The notes beneath the pieces are model-generated. The model was not told the origin of the DNA, did no database searches, and worked only from the letters and a program-made list of their open reading frames with translations. A DNA stretch of 64,000 nucleotides from Talinum fruticosum (Eukaryota; Streptophyta; Magnoliopsida; Caryophyllales; Talinaceae): assembly GCA_021018815.1 (NCBI GenBank), contig JAITYX010000085.1, forward strand, positions 1,612,001 to 1,676,000, in the 5' to 3' direction. A program made the position numbers and the translations under genes. Shown here piece after piece: positions 48,421-59,680 of this stretch; position 1 is the stretch's first letter; the number at the start of each line of letters is the position of its first letter.

Positions 48421-48438
48421 TCCCCGACAACGATGCCA
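48421..48438 (-). other. Primer-binding site, tRNA-Asp-like
   Basis: On the minus strand TGGCATCGTTGTCGGGGA, beginning three bases from the LTR end. It fits tRNA-Asp at most positions; two or three transitions separate it from the exact complement. Confidence 0.75.
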
Positions 48439-49273
48439 TTTTGTTGGAGTGAATTTAAGGGAGTAAGGGATTTTGTCGAACCACAGAGATGGACCAAATT
48501 AAAATTAAGTTGCGAATGTAAGTTGAAGGCTTAGTACTGGAGATTAACTCAAAACAAATTAACCTAAACTAACATAAAGTAAACTAAAATTAACTCAACA
48601 CAAATTAAACTAACATTAAAACAAATTAACTTAAAACAAACCAGATTAAACTTAGCATCCCAAGATCAGAAATCAGAGCATCAAACTTTTGACAATAATA
48701 AATACTAGCAAGCTAAGTGCAATTGTAATTAATTCAAAACCAAACAAACTAGAACAAGTGCAACTTAATAGAATTGAAAGTATTCAAAAGTTACGAAATT
48801 ATACCAGTAAAATTGAATTTCCTCAATGCAATTCCGCAAATTCACAGCCCAACTTCGAATAATCGAGTGCCCAAATTCAGCCAAGCAACTCAACAATCCA
48901 AAATCAATCCCAAATTCGGAGAATTTCTAAAACCGAAAATCAATAGTCTAAACTTGAAATTTAAGAACTAAAACTAAAATATGAAAACTAACTACTAAAA
49001 TTTGAGAAACTAAGAATAAAATTTGAGAAACTAGAACTAAAAATCGAAGAACTAAAGCTGAAGATTTCGATCTATGAGCGGCTCCGGTCTGTCACACCTT
49101 CGCCCATCGCCGTCGGGAGGGCTCTGTCTTGTTCCTCGTCTTTTATACTTCTCATCCTCCCTTTCTTGTCTCCATTGTGGATAGAGTCCTAACCTTCCGA
49201 GTAGAGCGAGGTTGAGTTGGATGTGGTCTCGTGCAGCAGCTTGAAACCGAAGAGGAGAGGGAGAGAACGAGAG

Positions 49274-49991
49274 TAGGGATGGCGGAAAAACTCAAACTCG
49301 TTTAAAACCCGTAAAATCCGCCCCATTTAAAACCTGAATGGGTGTTAAAAAATTTTTAAAATGGGTATGGGGCGGGTATAGGTATGGGTTTAGGCTTCAC
49401 CCGCCCCATATAACACCCATAACCCATACCCGCAATACCCGCCCGTACCCGCCCCAAACCCGCCCCACTTAAATACCCATAACCCGTTTTGTTAAATGGT
49501 TAAAAAAAAAGTTGAGAAAAGTGGTTTATGAGAGACATAAGGACCAAATTTTGGGCCCAGGCCCAAATTTTAGGCAAAAAAAATAAAATTAAGAAACCAT
49601 AGTTTTCAAGTACTTTGACAACTTTGAAACTTTCAAGCAAATAGATACTATAATGTACTAAATATGGATTATTTCGATTGTGAAATGTTTATGTCATGTT
49701 AGCAAGGTGTTGCAAATCTACAACCCGCAAGTTTGTGAATTGTTGATTTTTTTTTGGTTGAATTATGAGAACTATTAAATATGGGTTTAATATAGGTATT
49801 ATTATTTTTAGTCTATTTATATCCAAATAAAACCCGCATACCCGCAAAACCCGGTGGGTATGAGTATGAGTATGGATTTTTAACACCCGAGTGGGTATGG
49901 GTATGGGTATGGGTATGGGTACATATTTTGAAAATGGATATGGGTGTGGGTATAGGTAAACCCGCCCGTACCCGCCCCATTGCCATCCCTA
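49274..49991. mobile_element. hAT MITE with exact 8-bp TSD AACGAGAG
   Basis: A 718-bp element. The left end TAGGGATGGC and the right end, on the other strand, TAGGGATGGCAATGGGGCGG match perfectly over ten bases. The duplication AACGAGAG lies at 49266-49273 and 49992-49999. The other LTR of the host element has the uninterrupted text GAGAATGAGAGTTTGAGG at 42259-42276, an independent empty site. Subterminal zones are CCCGTACCCGCCCC and GGGTATGGGTAT tandem words. No transposase. A related, older copy lies at 61768-62459. Confidence 0.95.
49878..49922. repeat. GGGTAT tandem in the hAT MITE
   Basis: Five or six GGGTAT units after ACCCGAGTGGGTATG. A Tyr-Pro repeat ORF on the minus strand is a by-product. 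Confidence 0.8.
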
Positions 49992-50200
49992 AACGAGAGT
50001 TTGAGGTTGATGGGATTTCCTCGGTGCAACACCGAAGGAGAAGAATAAGGTGGCATGAAGTGGTCTTTGTGGGCTTCCAACAACAACGAGTAATGAGAAG
50101 AAAAGTCTAGATGAGACTCGATTTCTTCAGGAAGGAAGGTATCAGTGGAGAGTGAGAGAGATAGAGGCGCGAAGGGAGATGGGCGAGTATGAGATATCTT

Positions 50201-51690
50201 CATTCTATGCCTTTGCCTAGCTTGCTAAATTGCCCCAACCAAAAAAAAAAAAAAAAAGAATCTTAAGTTACATGTCTTTAGGATTTGTATATGTTCCGCC
50301 TCAAAAACTATTGTATTAATTTACTACCTACTTGATCATTAGTATGATTTTATAAAGCCTAATTTGACGATTATTAAGTTGAATTTTATATGCCTGCACT
50401 CGGCTAATTTATGCAAAAGTGAAGTTATCATTATTTCTTACCCTATTTTTATCCGAAAGGGTTTTAATTTCTACATAAGTTTGGGGTAAGTTTGCAAAAT
50501 GAATTTTCTCTCACCACATTTTTATCATTGCATGTGATTATTTACAATAATGAATTTATTCTTTAATGGAATTTGTCATTCCTTTTTAGATGTTACAACT
50601 TTCAAAGGGCATATATAAGCTGCAAATTCGGTTTTGATAGTGATAGAAGTGAAGCTAAAATATGTGAATCCATTTTGCAAGATGAGTTGGATGATGTACA
50701 AATGATTGGAGAATACAACTGATTTAAGGATGCTAATGTGAGAAAACAAGATGTGGAGTTCTCAACTTAAAGTTATTTATGATTAAGAGGTGAATCTCAA
50801 TTTAAAGTTATTTATGATTAAACTTCTATTGTCTATAATCTCTTGAGAATGATTGAAGATCGTAGAAGGTTTAAAAGGGATTGTCTTTGTGTACAAAGGC
50901 AGGAAAAAATAAGTAAATCATAATATTCATCCTAGAATTCTAAAAATTGATATATCATTATAGGTATCTCGTGTACCTTTTAAGGGGTGGATGTAATATT
51001 TGAGTCAATGATACTTTATTAGCTTGCATATAAATATTTGTCTAAATATTAATTAAGTTAAATTGTATTTGACTTTATAGAGAGTTATAAATTGTAAGTT
51101 TGATATTCTTTTATTGATTTGGAGTACTTTGTATTATAATCTTAATTTGTGAAGTAACGATATTTTATTATCATTTGATCGTCTAATTCAATTTCTACCA
51201 ATCATATATTATTCTTTTTCCTACTAATATTTGACTTTTTATACCAAAAAATATTGCCATAATCTTCCTAGAGTTGTATGAGTGAGGTTTATTTAAATTG
51301 TTTGATTCTTGGAGGGATTAACTTCTTAATGTTCCAAATGACAAATGTAATCTTAAAACCTTAATCATATTTTTCTGAGTGGTTTTTTCATTTAATTTTC
51401 TTTTTAAATTCTTTTTTATTCTTTTGAAATTAGAATGATTGAAAGATGAATGTGTATTAGGCTCCGATGATTTTATATGTTGGGCTTTGATAAATTTGAT
51501 TTGTCACGAAAGCGTTTTTCTCGTGAGAGGATAACAAGTAAAAGAAAACTGTTGAAAGTGAAATTATTCAATTAAGTCATTGAGAAAAAGAACTCACTAT
51601 ACAACATTGTTATTTGATTCAATAATTTTTAAGATGTACGATGATGCAACATTACTCCATTGAATAAGCATGATCCAAACCGAAAAATAC
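50201..51690. other. Noncoding region upstream of eIF3d
   Basis: AT-rich, no supported gene. It starts near a poly(A) run at 50239-50257 that could be a retroposon tail. Confidence 0.5.
50758..50822. repeat. Short tandem duplication
   Basis: TCAACTTAAAGTTATTTATG, then ATTAAGAGGTGA, followed by a second copy, TCAATTTAAAGTTATTTATG. Two units of about 32 bp with one difference in the shared part. Confidence 0.8.
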
Positions 51691-51709
51691 CCAAATAGTA
51701 ATAATAATG

Positions 51710-51939
51710 AGCCCAAAGTTTTGTTTTGGTGACAATAAGCCCAAAGTTGAGAATACAGCAAATTGGGCTTGAAATCAAATCTCAATCCAACCATTATAAC
51801 CGACGTAAGGCCCCTTCTTTATAATCTCATCTGGGTTTCTAGGGTTTCTCCTTAACTCTTACCTGCTCATCTTCCTCCTCCTCCTCCAACCCTGAACCCC
51901 CTTTCTCTGTATTCATTCTCTCTCAATCTCATCTCATCA
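51710..51939 (+). promoter_or_regulatory. eIF3d promoter and 5' UTR with site II and telo-box words
   Basis: Three TGGGCT/AGCCCA words (51710-51715, 51738-51743, 51764-51769) lie 170-230 bp before the ATG. A TATA-like TTTATAAT is at 51818-51825. An AGGGTTT telo-box core in GGGTTTCTAGGGTTTCTCC spans 51833-51851. CT-rich leader sequence follows. Site II plus telo-box is the standard arrangement in plant genes for ribosomal proteins and translation factors and links expression to growth. The motifs are seen; the regulation is inferred. Confidence 0.7.
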
Positions 51940-53637
51940 ATGGTATCGTTCGAAGTCGGCGGGGTTCCCTTCAACCCGGACGGATGGGGTCCGCCGGAAA
52001 CCACCTCAACCGCCACCACCGCCCCCTTCGCTCCGTTCTCCCGCTCTGACAAGCTCGGCCGCATCGCCGACTGGACTCGCAATCTCAACAACCCAGCCAA
52101 CCGCTCCGGCCGTAACAATCCCTCGGAGTCCGTCTTTGACTTCACCGGTGACGACTCCTTCGCCGCCACTCTCGCCGCCGACGAGGACTCCTCCTTCCGC
52201 CTCGTCGACGGCAAGCCTCCACCGCGGCCCAAGTTCGGTCCCAAGTGGCGCTTCCACCACAACCAGAACCGCCAGTTCCCCCAGCGCCGCGACGAGGAGG
52301 TCGAGGCTCGGAAGAGAGAGGCCGAGAAGGAGAGGGCCCGCCGAGATCGCCTCTACCACCTCAATCGCGGTGGCAACCAGCAGCGCCGGGAAGCCGCAAT
52401 ATTCAAGTCTTCGGTGGAGATTCAGCCGGAGTGGAATATGCTCGATCAGATCCCCTTCTCCACCTTCTCAAAGCTCTCTTTCTCGGTCCCCGATCCCGAG
52501 GATCTCCTCTTCTGCGGCACCCTTGAACCGTATGACCGCTCCTACGATCGCGTTACGCCCAAAAATGAGCGCCGCCTCGAGCGCTTCAAGAGCCGGAACT
52601 TCTTTAAGGTCACTACCACTGATGATCCTGTCATACGCCGCCTAGCCAATGAGGATAAGGCTACTGTTTTCGCCACTGATGCTATCCTCTCCACTCTTAT
52701 GTGCGCTCCGAGGTCGGTTTACAGTTGGGATATTGTGGTCCAGAGGGTTGGGAACAAGCTCTTCTTCGATAAGCGAGATGGGTCTCAGCTTGATTTGCTT
52801 TCGGTTCATGAGACTTCGCAGGAGCCTCTCCCTGAGAGTAAGGATGATATTAATTCCGCTCATTCTTTGAGCGTTGAGGCTGCTTATATTAACCAGAATT
52901 TCTCTCAGCAAGTGCTGGTAAGAGAGGGTAAGAAGGTTACTTTTGATGAGCCAAACCCATTCGCCAACGAAGGAGAGGAGGTGGCTTCTGTTGGGTATAG
53001 GTATAGAAGGTGGAAGCTTGATGATGATATGTATTTGGTGGCAAGGTGTGAGCTTCAGAGCGTTCTCGATATTAATAACCAGAGGCAATTCCTTACCCTT
53101 AATGCTTTGAATGAGTTTGATCCTAAGTATTCCGGGGTTGATTGGAGGCAGAAGTTGGAGACCCAAAGAGGGGCTGTTTTGGCCACTGAGTTAAAGAACA
53201 ATGCTAATAAGCTGGCTAAGTGGACTGCCCAGGCGCTTTTGGCTAGTGCTGATATGATGAAGTTGGGGTATGTTTCGAGGGTTCATCCAAGAGATCATTT
53301 CAACCATGTGATTCTCGGTGTTGTTGGGTATAAGCCCAGGGATTTTGCCGCCCAGATTAACTTGAACATGGCTAATATGTGGGGGATTGTTAAGAGCATT
53401 GTTGATTTGTGTATGAAGCTGAATGAGGGTAAGTATGTGCTTGTTAAGGATCCTTCGAAGCCTCAGGTCAGGATATACGAGGTCCCAGTGGATGCATTTG
53501 AGAACGACTATGTTGAGGAACCATTGCCTGAGGAGGAGCAGGCTCAGCCTCCAACTGAGGACGCTAATGCTATTTCTGCTGAGATTAATGTGGCAGCTAC
53601 TGATGTTGAGGACAAGGAGATTGATGCAGTGCCTTAA
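51940..53637 (+). CDS. TIF3D1: Translation initiation factor eIF3 subunit D
   Basis: A 565-residue protein in one uninterrupted exon. eIF3d is a peripheral subunit of the cytosolic eIF3 complex; in animals it can bind the mRNA cap for selected transcripts. Visible family landmarks are VGGVPFNPDGWGPP near the start (residues 6-19), SRSDKLGRIADWTRN (about 34-48), an Arg/Glu-rich basic segment (about 110-145), WNMLDQIPFSTFSKLSF (about 165-181), FATDAILSTLMCAPRSVYSWDIV (about 245-267), HVILGVVGYKPRDFAAQINLN (about 455-475) and an acidic tail rich in Glu. Length matches plant and animal relatives (about 550-590). The start fits: it is the first ATG after the CT-rich leader, and the conserved N-terminus follows at once. 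No frame damage. The sequence changes from GC-rich to AT-richer codons along its length, as is common in plants. Confidence 0.97.
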   Translation: MVSFEVGGVPFNPDGWGPPETTSTATTAPFAPFSRSDKLGRIADWTRNLNNPANRSGRNNPSESVFDFTGDDSFAATLAADEDSSFRLVDGKPPPRPKFGPKWRFHHNQNRQFPQRRDEEVEARKREAEKERARRDRLYHLNRGGNQQRREAAIFKSSVEIQPEWNMLDQIPFSTFSKLSFSVPDPEDLLFCGTLEPYDRSYDRVTPKNERRLERFKSRNFFKVTTTDDPVIRRLANEDKATVFATDAILSTLMCAPRSVYSWDIVVQRVGNKLFFDKRDGSQLDLLSVHETSQEPLPESKDDINSAHSLSVEAAYINQNFSQQVLVREGKKVTFDEPNPFANEGEEVASVGYRYRRWKLDDDMYLVARCELQSVLDINNQRQFLTLNALNEFDPKYSGVDWRQKLETQRGAVLATELKNNANKLAKWTAQALLASADMMKLGYVSRVHPRDHFNHVILGVVGYKPRDFAAQINLNMANMWGIVKSIVDLCMKLNEGKYVLVKDPSKPQVRIYEVPVDAFENDYVEEPLPEEEQAQPPTEDANAISAEINVAATDVEDKEIDAVP

Positions 53638-53640
53638 AAG

Positions 53641-56004
53641 GGTATGCATTTCAATCTAGCTCTTCCCTCTTCTTGCTGAGTTTTTGTGCTGCATGCCATT
53701 TCTTATCTTATGTTGTTTGTTTAAATTCATGTCTGAAATTTCAGCAAGTGAAAATCATGGTACTTATTTGTTGTCGTAAAGCAGTCTCGACGGATTATTG
53801 TAATTGATGGCTTCTTTTACCATTATGGCATTCTTCAGCCAGTAGTTATGTTAGCTTTTTCGATAAAGCATTTGGGACAGAGTGAACCTGGAATTCGACC
53901 GTCGAGCTGTATTTATGTTTTTGTTTGGCTTTAGAAGTTAAGACAAAGCCTTGTGTGTAGAATACTGAAATGTCAACTATTAATGACATGAGCTGTTGGT
54001 TTTCTAGCCTGATTGAACTAGTTTAGGTTGAAGGTTGTAGGTGTCGAAAATTATCTCGTTACACTCTGGAACTTTTGAATGAAGTTTTCTCTCTTCTGTG
54101 TAGGATTGTTTTCTTGACATACAGAAATTGTGATGGGGACCTGGTTGTGTTGATTGTTTGATTGCTGCAACACACACCTGTGTGCTTATGAATGTCATTT
54201 TGGCAGCGGCTATTGTTTGGGTGTGAACTTCCTGTGGATTTGATTAAGTGTCTGGTCCTGATTTTAGTATAGTATGTTGGTGGCTAGTTGGTCAGGTGAA
54301 TGATGTTTCACTGAATGTGTGCATGTAACAAAATTAATGTTGGTGATAAGTCCATTAGGATGGATGTAGGATTGTCTCTTTTCGAGGATAACATTCTTGA
54401 AATAGGCTTAGACATGGGAATAGTGAGAGATGGCATCTTCATTTCATGATAAGATGTGTGTAAAAGGACCATTATATTTGTCACTAGTGTTAAATAGGAT
54501 ATGCCCATACCAAGTGAGATCAGACATTATACAATTCATATGTTCCATTATAAAGGAAGCTTTTATGTCAAGTCCTTTTTCTTTTTACTGCTCTTTGTAG
54601 CTTTACTTGGTTTCCCAAGTGTTTGCACCTAATTTGTGCTGTTGCTTGTTAGTTGTGGCTTGTCATCTTTTAGCTTTTCAAGTCCTATTTATCCTTAGGC
54701 CCAATCATTTCTAGTCACACCAGTTAAAAATTTAAATGATCATCATAAACCATAGTGTTTAATCTAGTTTTTAAATATTGCAACGAATGATTTTAAGTTT
54801 GAAAATTCTAAAAATAATGAAGGAAAAATAAGCGCCAAAAAGTTGCAAAATAAAATGAAGCAATTGTGTCCCCATTCCCATGTCTAGGTTTAGTGCAAAG
54901 TCCCAGTGTCCTAAATGTATGGACAACACGAGTCTGTCACACAGATATGCGCCCGTGCTTGACATCCGTACCCGATTCTCAACATAGGCGATGGGAAGTT
55001 TGAAATCTTCCCTAAATATAGAGAAAGAAAAACCAGATGTCTGCAAATAGTAGAGGCTTTAATGTTGCAACAGAAATAATTCATTTCTCGTCTAGGGAAA
55101 AGAGTATAATTTTATTGCCAACACGAGTCTGAAGTATCCAGATCTATTCTTCTACAAGTTAAATGAGTTTCTGATATTTACTCTGTTGGAATAAACTTCC
55201 AAACTTGTCGAAGGTTGTGATAAAAAACAAACTTGTCGAAGGTTGCCTCCACTTAAAATGTCCTAGGTTCTAGTCATGTTTTGTGGGTTTCTCATTTCTA
55301 TTATACCCGTAGGCATTCCCCCCCCACCCCGTGCCAGAAATAAAAGTGAAAACTAAAGTTTGTCATGGCTGGGACAGTATAAACCAATGAAATCACTAAA
55401 TCATGTACTAGAATCATGGGTTCTATGACAGGAATAGATTAATTTTGTATGGTGTCAGTTGCTATATGGCTGGGTAAAGTAGAATTGTGTTCTGTGCATT
55501 CAATATGAATACACAAGCCATTTCATTAAAATCGATGGCTTAGATTTGAGGGTCATTGCACTACTGCTGCCACTAGAGAAAAAATCAAACAATTCCTATG
55601 GGATATAGGTTGTTAGTAGAGGTCCTGAGTTGTGGCATGATTTAACTTCAGGCTGCATTCATGTTGTCTATGACTGTCTTTTGGGCCTTTTAAACTCTTA
55701 TTCCTTTTTTATTCCCTGGGTGGTGGGGTTTAAATAAGTACATGATTAAATGATGGATCATTGGCCTTGTGAAATTCGTGTTTTGGGTGTTTGTGGAGTA
55801 AGGTTTGAGTGTATTTATACTCAATACATATTATGTATGGGAAATATATTCTTCAGATTTTAGGTACTTGTATGCAGATAGTTACAGCTTCATCATTCTT
55901 CAATTGATTATTTATTTGCCTGGAGACATTTTTCACTCTAAATGGCAGGACTAAAAAATTGATCTTCAACGGGAATATTGTCTTGGAGATTGTGATACTC
56001 TCTG

Positions 56005-56040
<36 letters not shown>

Positions 56041-56041
56041 T

Positions 56042-56081
<40 letters not shown>

Positions 56082-56409
56082 TAGTAATCTGGAAAAACCA
56101 GAGACAGCTTGGAAACCAAATAAGCTTCTACATATGAAAAAGAAGTCAGCTACTAATAACAAACTGTCTGCGACCTAAACCTGAAAACAGCCACTAATGT
56201 CCAAATAACCTGCTACAAAATTATGGTACTCCAAGTGGGGATTGAACATAGCATATCATATACATCTTCAGAGAGCATTTTCCCAAATTACCAGCTTGAT
56301 ATTGTGCGACTGTCTAGAACTTGCAATTTTCCTTACAATGGTCAGCTATTCTGGTATGGATATCAATTAAGTGAATATTTTTTATGTTTTTGGCTGAATA
56401 TTTTGTGCA
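53641..56409 (+). other. Probable 3' UTR intron of eIF3d, otherwise noncoding
   Basis: Three bases after the stop codon the text AAAGG|GTATGC looks like a donor site, and TTTTGTGCAG ending at 56410 looks like an acceptor. Between them no gene is supported. If correct, the intron is 2.8 kb. Introns more than about 50 nt after a stop normally trigger nonsense-mediated decay, but this one would be right next to the stop and so tolerated. The alternative is ordinary intergenic DNA. Confidence 0.35.
55998..56079. repeat. Compound (CT)n(CA)n microsatellite
   Basis: About 20 CT units with two G interruptions, followed by about 18 AC units from 56043 to 56079. Small ORFs across it are by-products. 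Confidence 0.95.
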
Positions 56410-56610
56410 GTTGCAGTTGTAGGTGCCTGCCAATAGCAATGGGGAAAAGCAAGCTGCAAATCTTGTGCTGATGGATTAGTGGAACCAGAGGACCGTCAAC
56501 GCGATGAGTCCAAGATTTTGTAGATGAGCTGGGAGAATTCATCTGTTCTTGTTTGTGGTGGAGATCCCAATATCGAGTTGAGATTAATGGGTTTTGTTTT
56601 CTCATCTAAC
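56410..56610 (+). other. Candidate last, noncoding exon of eIF3d
   Basis: Follows the acceptor-like TTTTGTGCAG. The base composition is less AT-rich than the surroundings and the sequence has no long plus-strand frame. No AATAAA is seen, which is not unusual in plants. Weak. Confidence 0.3.
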
Positions 56611-56927
56611 AATGAAATTATGGTGATGACTGAGTTATATGATTTTGTCTATGTTACGATACAATTACAATTTCATTAAGTAGTTTCAATTTTGATCTCG
56701 AAGTATCATGTCTTGTTGATGTTCGATGGTTTCTTTCTTGGCGTCTATTACGAGGCTGTGTTGAGCTCAGCTCTCGTGCGTGCGATAATCAAATGCAATG
56801 CCGGTATCCACCGCGACAAAGTTCAAACGGAGCCTTACTTGAATTTCTTTCTTTTATCAAAGTTCTCCCTCCAACATGGATCAATCCAAAATTAACTAGA
56901 AATTAAGCCAAATTACCCATTTCTACA
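56611..56927. other. Noncoding spacer
   Basis: No feature seen. A 67-codon frame at 56692-56895 shows no recognisable domain. Confidence 0.45.
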
Positions 56928-56935
56928 CCAATTAC

Positions 56936-58455
56936 TAGGGGTGTATTCGAGCTGAGTTGAGCTGAATCAGCTAGGCTCGGAGCTCGGATCGTGAATATTA
57001 TTTATAACTTGAGCTTGGTTTCCTGAAACTTCGAGCATATCTTAGCTCATCAAATGCTTAAAGTTGAGCTCTGCTTGTCTTTGACTTGTTAGTTTGTTAT
57101 ACTTGTTTTCAACTTATGTTTTTAGGTCTAAAGTCACACTTTATATATTTATAATAATTTTTCGAGCTCAATTGAGCTTTTTCCCACGTATTTTAGAATA
57201 GATAGTAGTGCTAGTTTAAACGTAAATGGTAAGTGAAGTTTTGAGTAATAGAGATCCTAATTGACCTTTTCCCTTCAACAAAGAAAGCCAACCCTATTCT
57301 TATTAGGAGTTGTTTAAGAGCTTTATGCTGTATTATGTTTTATCCAAAGAAGTTACAAAGGGTAATGCAATACAATGGGGACATAGGAAATTTAAATAAA
57401 AGACCTAATGTAATCGGGACATCGGTTTTGACTACTAGACTGAAACCTTATTGATAGAGCTGTATACTACATGATGTATTAGTAGAGACCATTGGATCTA
57501 AGTTACCAACCTATGAAAAACAAAAGGCATACTTGAAACTAGGGGTATTCACAATAATAATTTCATTTTAGGATAAGTGTCCAAATTAAAACGTATAAGA
57601 GTGGCTAATAATTCAATCTAGCATAGTTTCTGTTAAAATCATCCTTAAATAAAATTATCATTAACTTTCAAATCGTTAAGTCATTCGAAAATAAATTATT
57701 ACATATTTATGTACAATTACTCATATTACCGAGCATAATCAGTCGAAAATTCTATACATAAAAGTCTAAATTTATTCATTATTAAAATTCATAATTCTTA
57801 AATTTACATCTATTATATTTATTTTATACTTTTCTTATTTGTACGAAAAGCAAATTAGATTAATGTTGATCATGTATTCATTATTCAACATTTCATATAT
57901 TTTGGTTCTTGATTTTCATCGATGTATATATTATTAATTGGTAAACAAAAGCTTTAATAGATTAGGTATAATTGAATGCTTTATTTAAGAAATTCAAATT
58001 AAAATAATTATGCTAAATTAAAAAATTTAAAGTATTTGCTAAATCGGTAATAAAAAAGAGTTCTTCAAATAGCTAATCTGCACAAGTTTTAGCTCATTTA
58101 TTTCAATTTGTTTAGGTCCATTTCATTAGCTCTATTGCTCAGCTTATTTAGGCTCGTTTGCTCAGCTCGTTCAACTCATTTATTTAGTTCGTCAACTCGT
58201 TTGTTCGTTTCTTTCACTCTTTTATAATTGAATTGTGTAAGTTTGGCTCGTCGAGCTTGTTTGGGCTCGTTTGCACGGCTCGTCGGATCGTTTGTAATTG
58301 GCCTGTGCATGCTCGACGATTTTATGAGTTTTAAAATTACAAACTCGAGCTCGGCTCAAATACAATTCAGGTTCGACTCGACTCGAACTCGCCGCGAGTT
58401 CAACTTAACAAGTCTTTATACGGTTTGACTCGCGAGGAGCTCAGGTACACCCCAA
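56936..58455. mobile_element. hAT-like element with GCTCG subterminal repeats
   Basis: A 1.52-kb element. The left end TAGGGGTGTATTCGAGCT is mirrored by the right end, on the other strand, TGGGGTGTACCTGAGCTC. The flanking 8-mers CCAATTAC (56928-56935) and CCTGTTAC (58456-58463) match at six of eight positions. GAGCT/GCTCG words cluster at 56950-57180 and 58080-58450, separated by AT-rich DNA. No transposase. Confidence 0.7.
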
Positions 58456-58463
58456 CCTGTTAC

Positions 58464-59672
58464 AGAAACGAATGCCAAAAGATGGTACAATCCTCTGTAT
58501 AATTTGTCAACTTCATAATCTGTTTTTTCTGTTGGGGGGGTAGATATTTCAAGTCTTTCCACTCTTCCAGATACCTTTTCTCTCAATTTAGAAAAATCTC
58601 ACTTGAGTCCTCCCACGCAAATTATTTTAATGTCATATCTTTTATCTATGAGATTTAAATTATTAAAAATACTATAATTAAGTTATGGTAAGAATATTTC
58701 GTCAGTTGGCATTTTTTTGGATGGACAATCAGTTGTCATGATTTTTAAATATAGAGAAATTAAAAAAATAAAAAGGAAAGATGCTTGACAAGGAAATTAA
58801 TGAACTGCCCAAATTAGTAAGCAACAAGGATAATAATGATGTATGTGTGAGCAAGCGGTGATAAGTGATTAGGATTCACATGAATAAGAATACTTCTACT
58901 TTATTTTTGGTCGACATATATATAAACTATAAAGGAGGCCTAAGTATTAGCTACTCACCTTTTTTGTCATGGATAAAAAATGACCTTGTAGCAACATCTA
59001 GAATGGTCTTGATTAAATAAAAATAAATACATAAAAACATCTACAACGGTGATATTATGAATGTTGTGAATCCTAAATTTTGTGTATAACCTATCCAAAC
59101 ATCCTTTAAGGCAGGATATTTAATTCATCAATTTGACGACCATTAAAAATATATCGTCCCTAAATTTATAGTGAGGTTGGTGAGTATTCCTAAACTTTAT
59201 AATTAAATTAAATGACATTTAACATTCTTTTATTTTAAGAAAGGTAAGTAATATAATTTAAACAATTCTTCTTTTGAAGATTTTACCTAAATTATTTTTA
59301 CGGAGGATAAGAGAAAGGTCCTTGAGTGGGACTACATTCTACACTATAGAATTTAAACAATGATCCAACTTAGCCATTCAATCGATTACGTAGTTGTCTT
59401 CTATAATAATGTGTGATATTAATACATTCATACATAATTGAAAGTAGGTAAAAGTATTTTGGATAAAAATATGAATTTATAAGATGCCTTGATCTTCCCT
59501 TTAAAAACTTGTATGAGAATTTTATTATTCCCTTGTACATAAATATTATGATTAAACCCTACTTCAAATGCTACTTGCACTCCACTTCCTCATTGTTGTT
59601 GCTTCCATGATTAGGGCTAATGTTGAATCGAGGTTGGAGGCGACAATTTTTGAGTTAATGGTCTTTGACTTG
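58464..59672. other. AT-rich noncoding region
   Basis: No supported feature. Confidence 0.5.
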
Positions 59673-59680
59673 GTTAATAC

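Larger units (their letters stand above)
41436..50200 (-). mobile_element. Athila-like LTR retrotransposon with gag but no pol
   Basis: Two direct copies of an LTR start TGTTGGAGTGAATTTA at 41436 and 48442. The text next to the right copy (48421-48438), read on the minus strand, is TGGCATCGTTGTCGGGGA. This is close to the 3' end of tRNA-Asp, the primer of Athila-type Ty3/gypsy elements, and is separated from the LTR by three bases. The element therefore points to the left. Minus-strand gag is at 45723-47510. I found no protease, reverse transcriptase, RNase H or integrase, so it resembles gag-only elements (TR-GAG type). The LTR copies differ at many positions, indicating age. Each has been hit by another element. 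TTTAT at 41431-41435 is the presumed left flank duplication, but the right end is truncated. Confidence 0.8.
48442..50200 (-). repeat. 5' LTR of the Athila-like element, with nested hAT MITE
   Basis: Collinear with 41436-42470 once 49274-49999 is removed. The match ends near 50200 within AGTATGAGAT, leaving about 300 bp of the LTR's outer (U3) end missing. A poly(A) stretch follows at about 50239-50257. Confidence 0.75.

Noticed and set aside
49880..50203. Minus-strand frame with a Tyr-Pro repeat
   Set aside because: Translation of the GGGTAT tandem in the hAT MITE.
51867..52526. Long frames on both strands over the first part of eIF3d
   Set aside because: Overlap frames of a GC-rich coding sequence; the eIF3d frame explains the region.
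55853..56162. Minus-strand frames with Cys-Val and Glu-Arg repeats
   Set aside because: Translation of the (CT)n(CA)n microsatellite.
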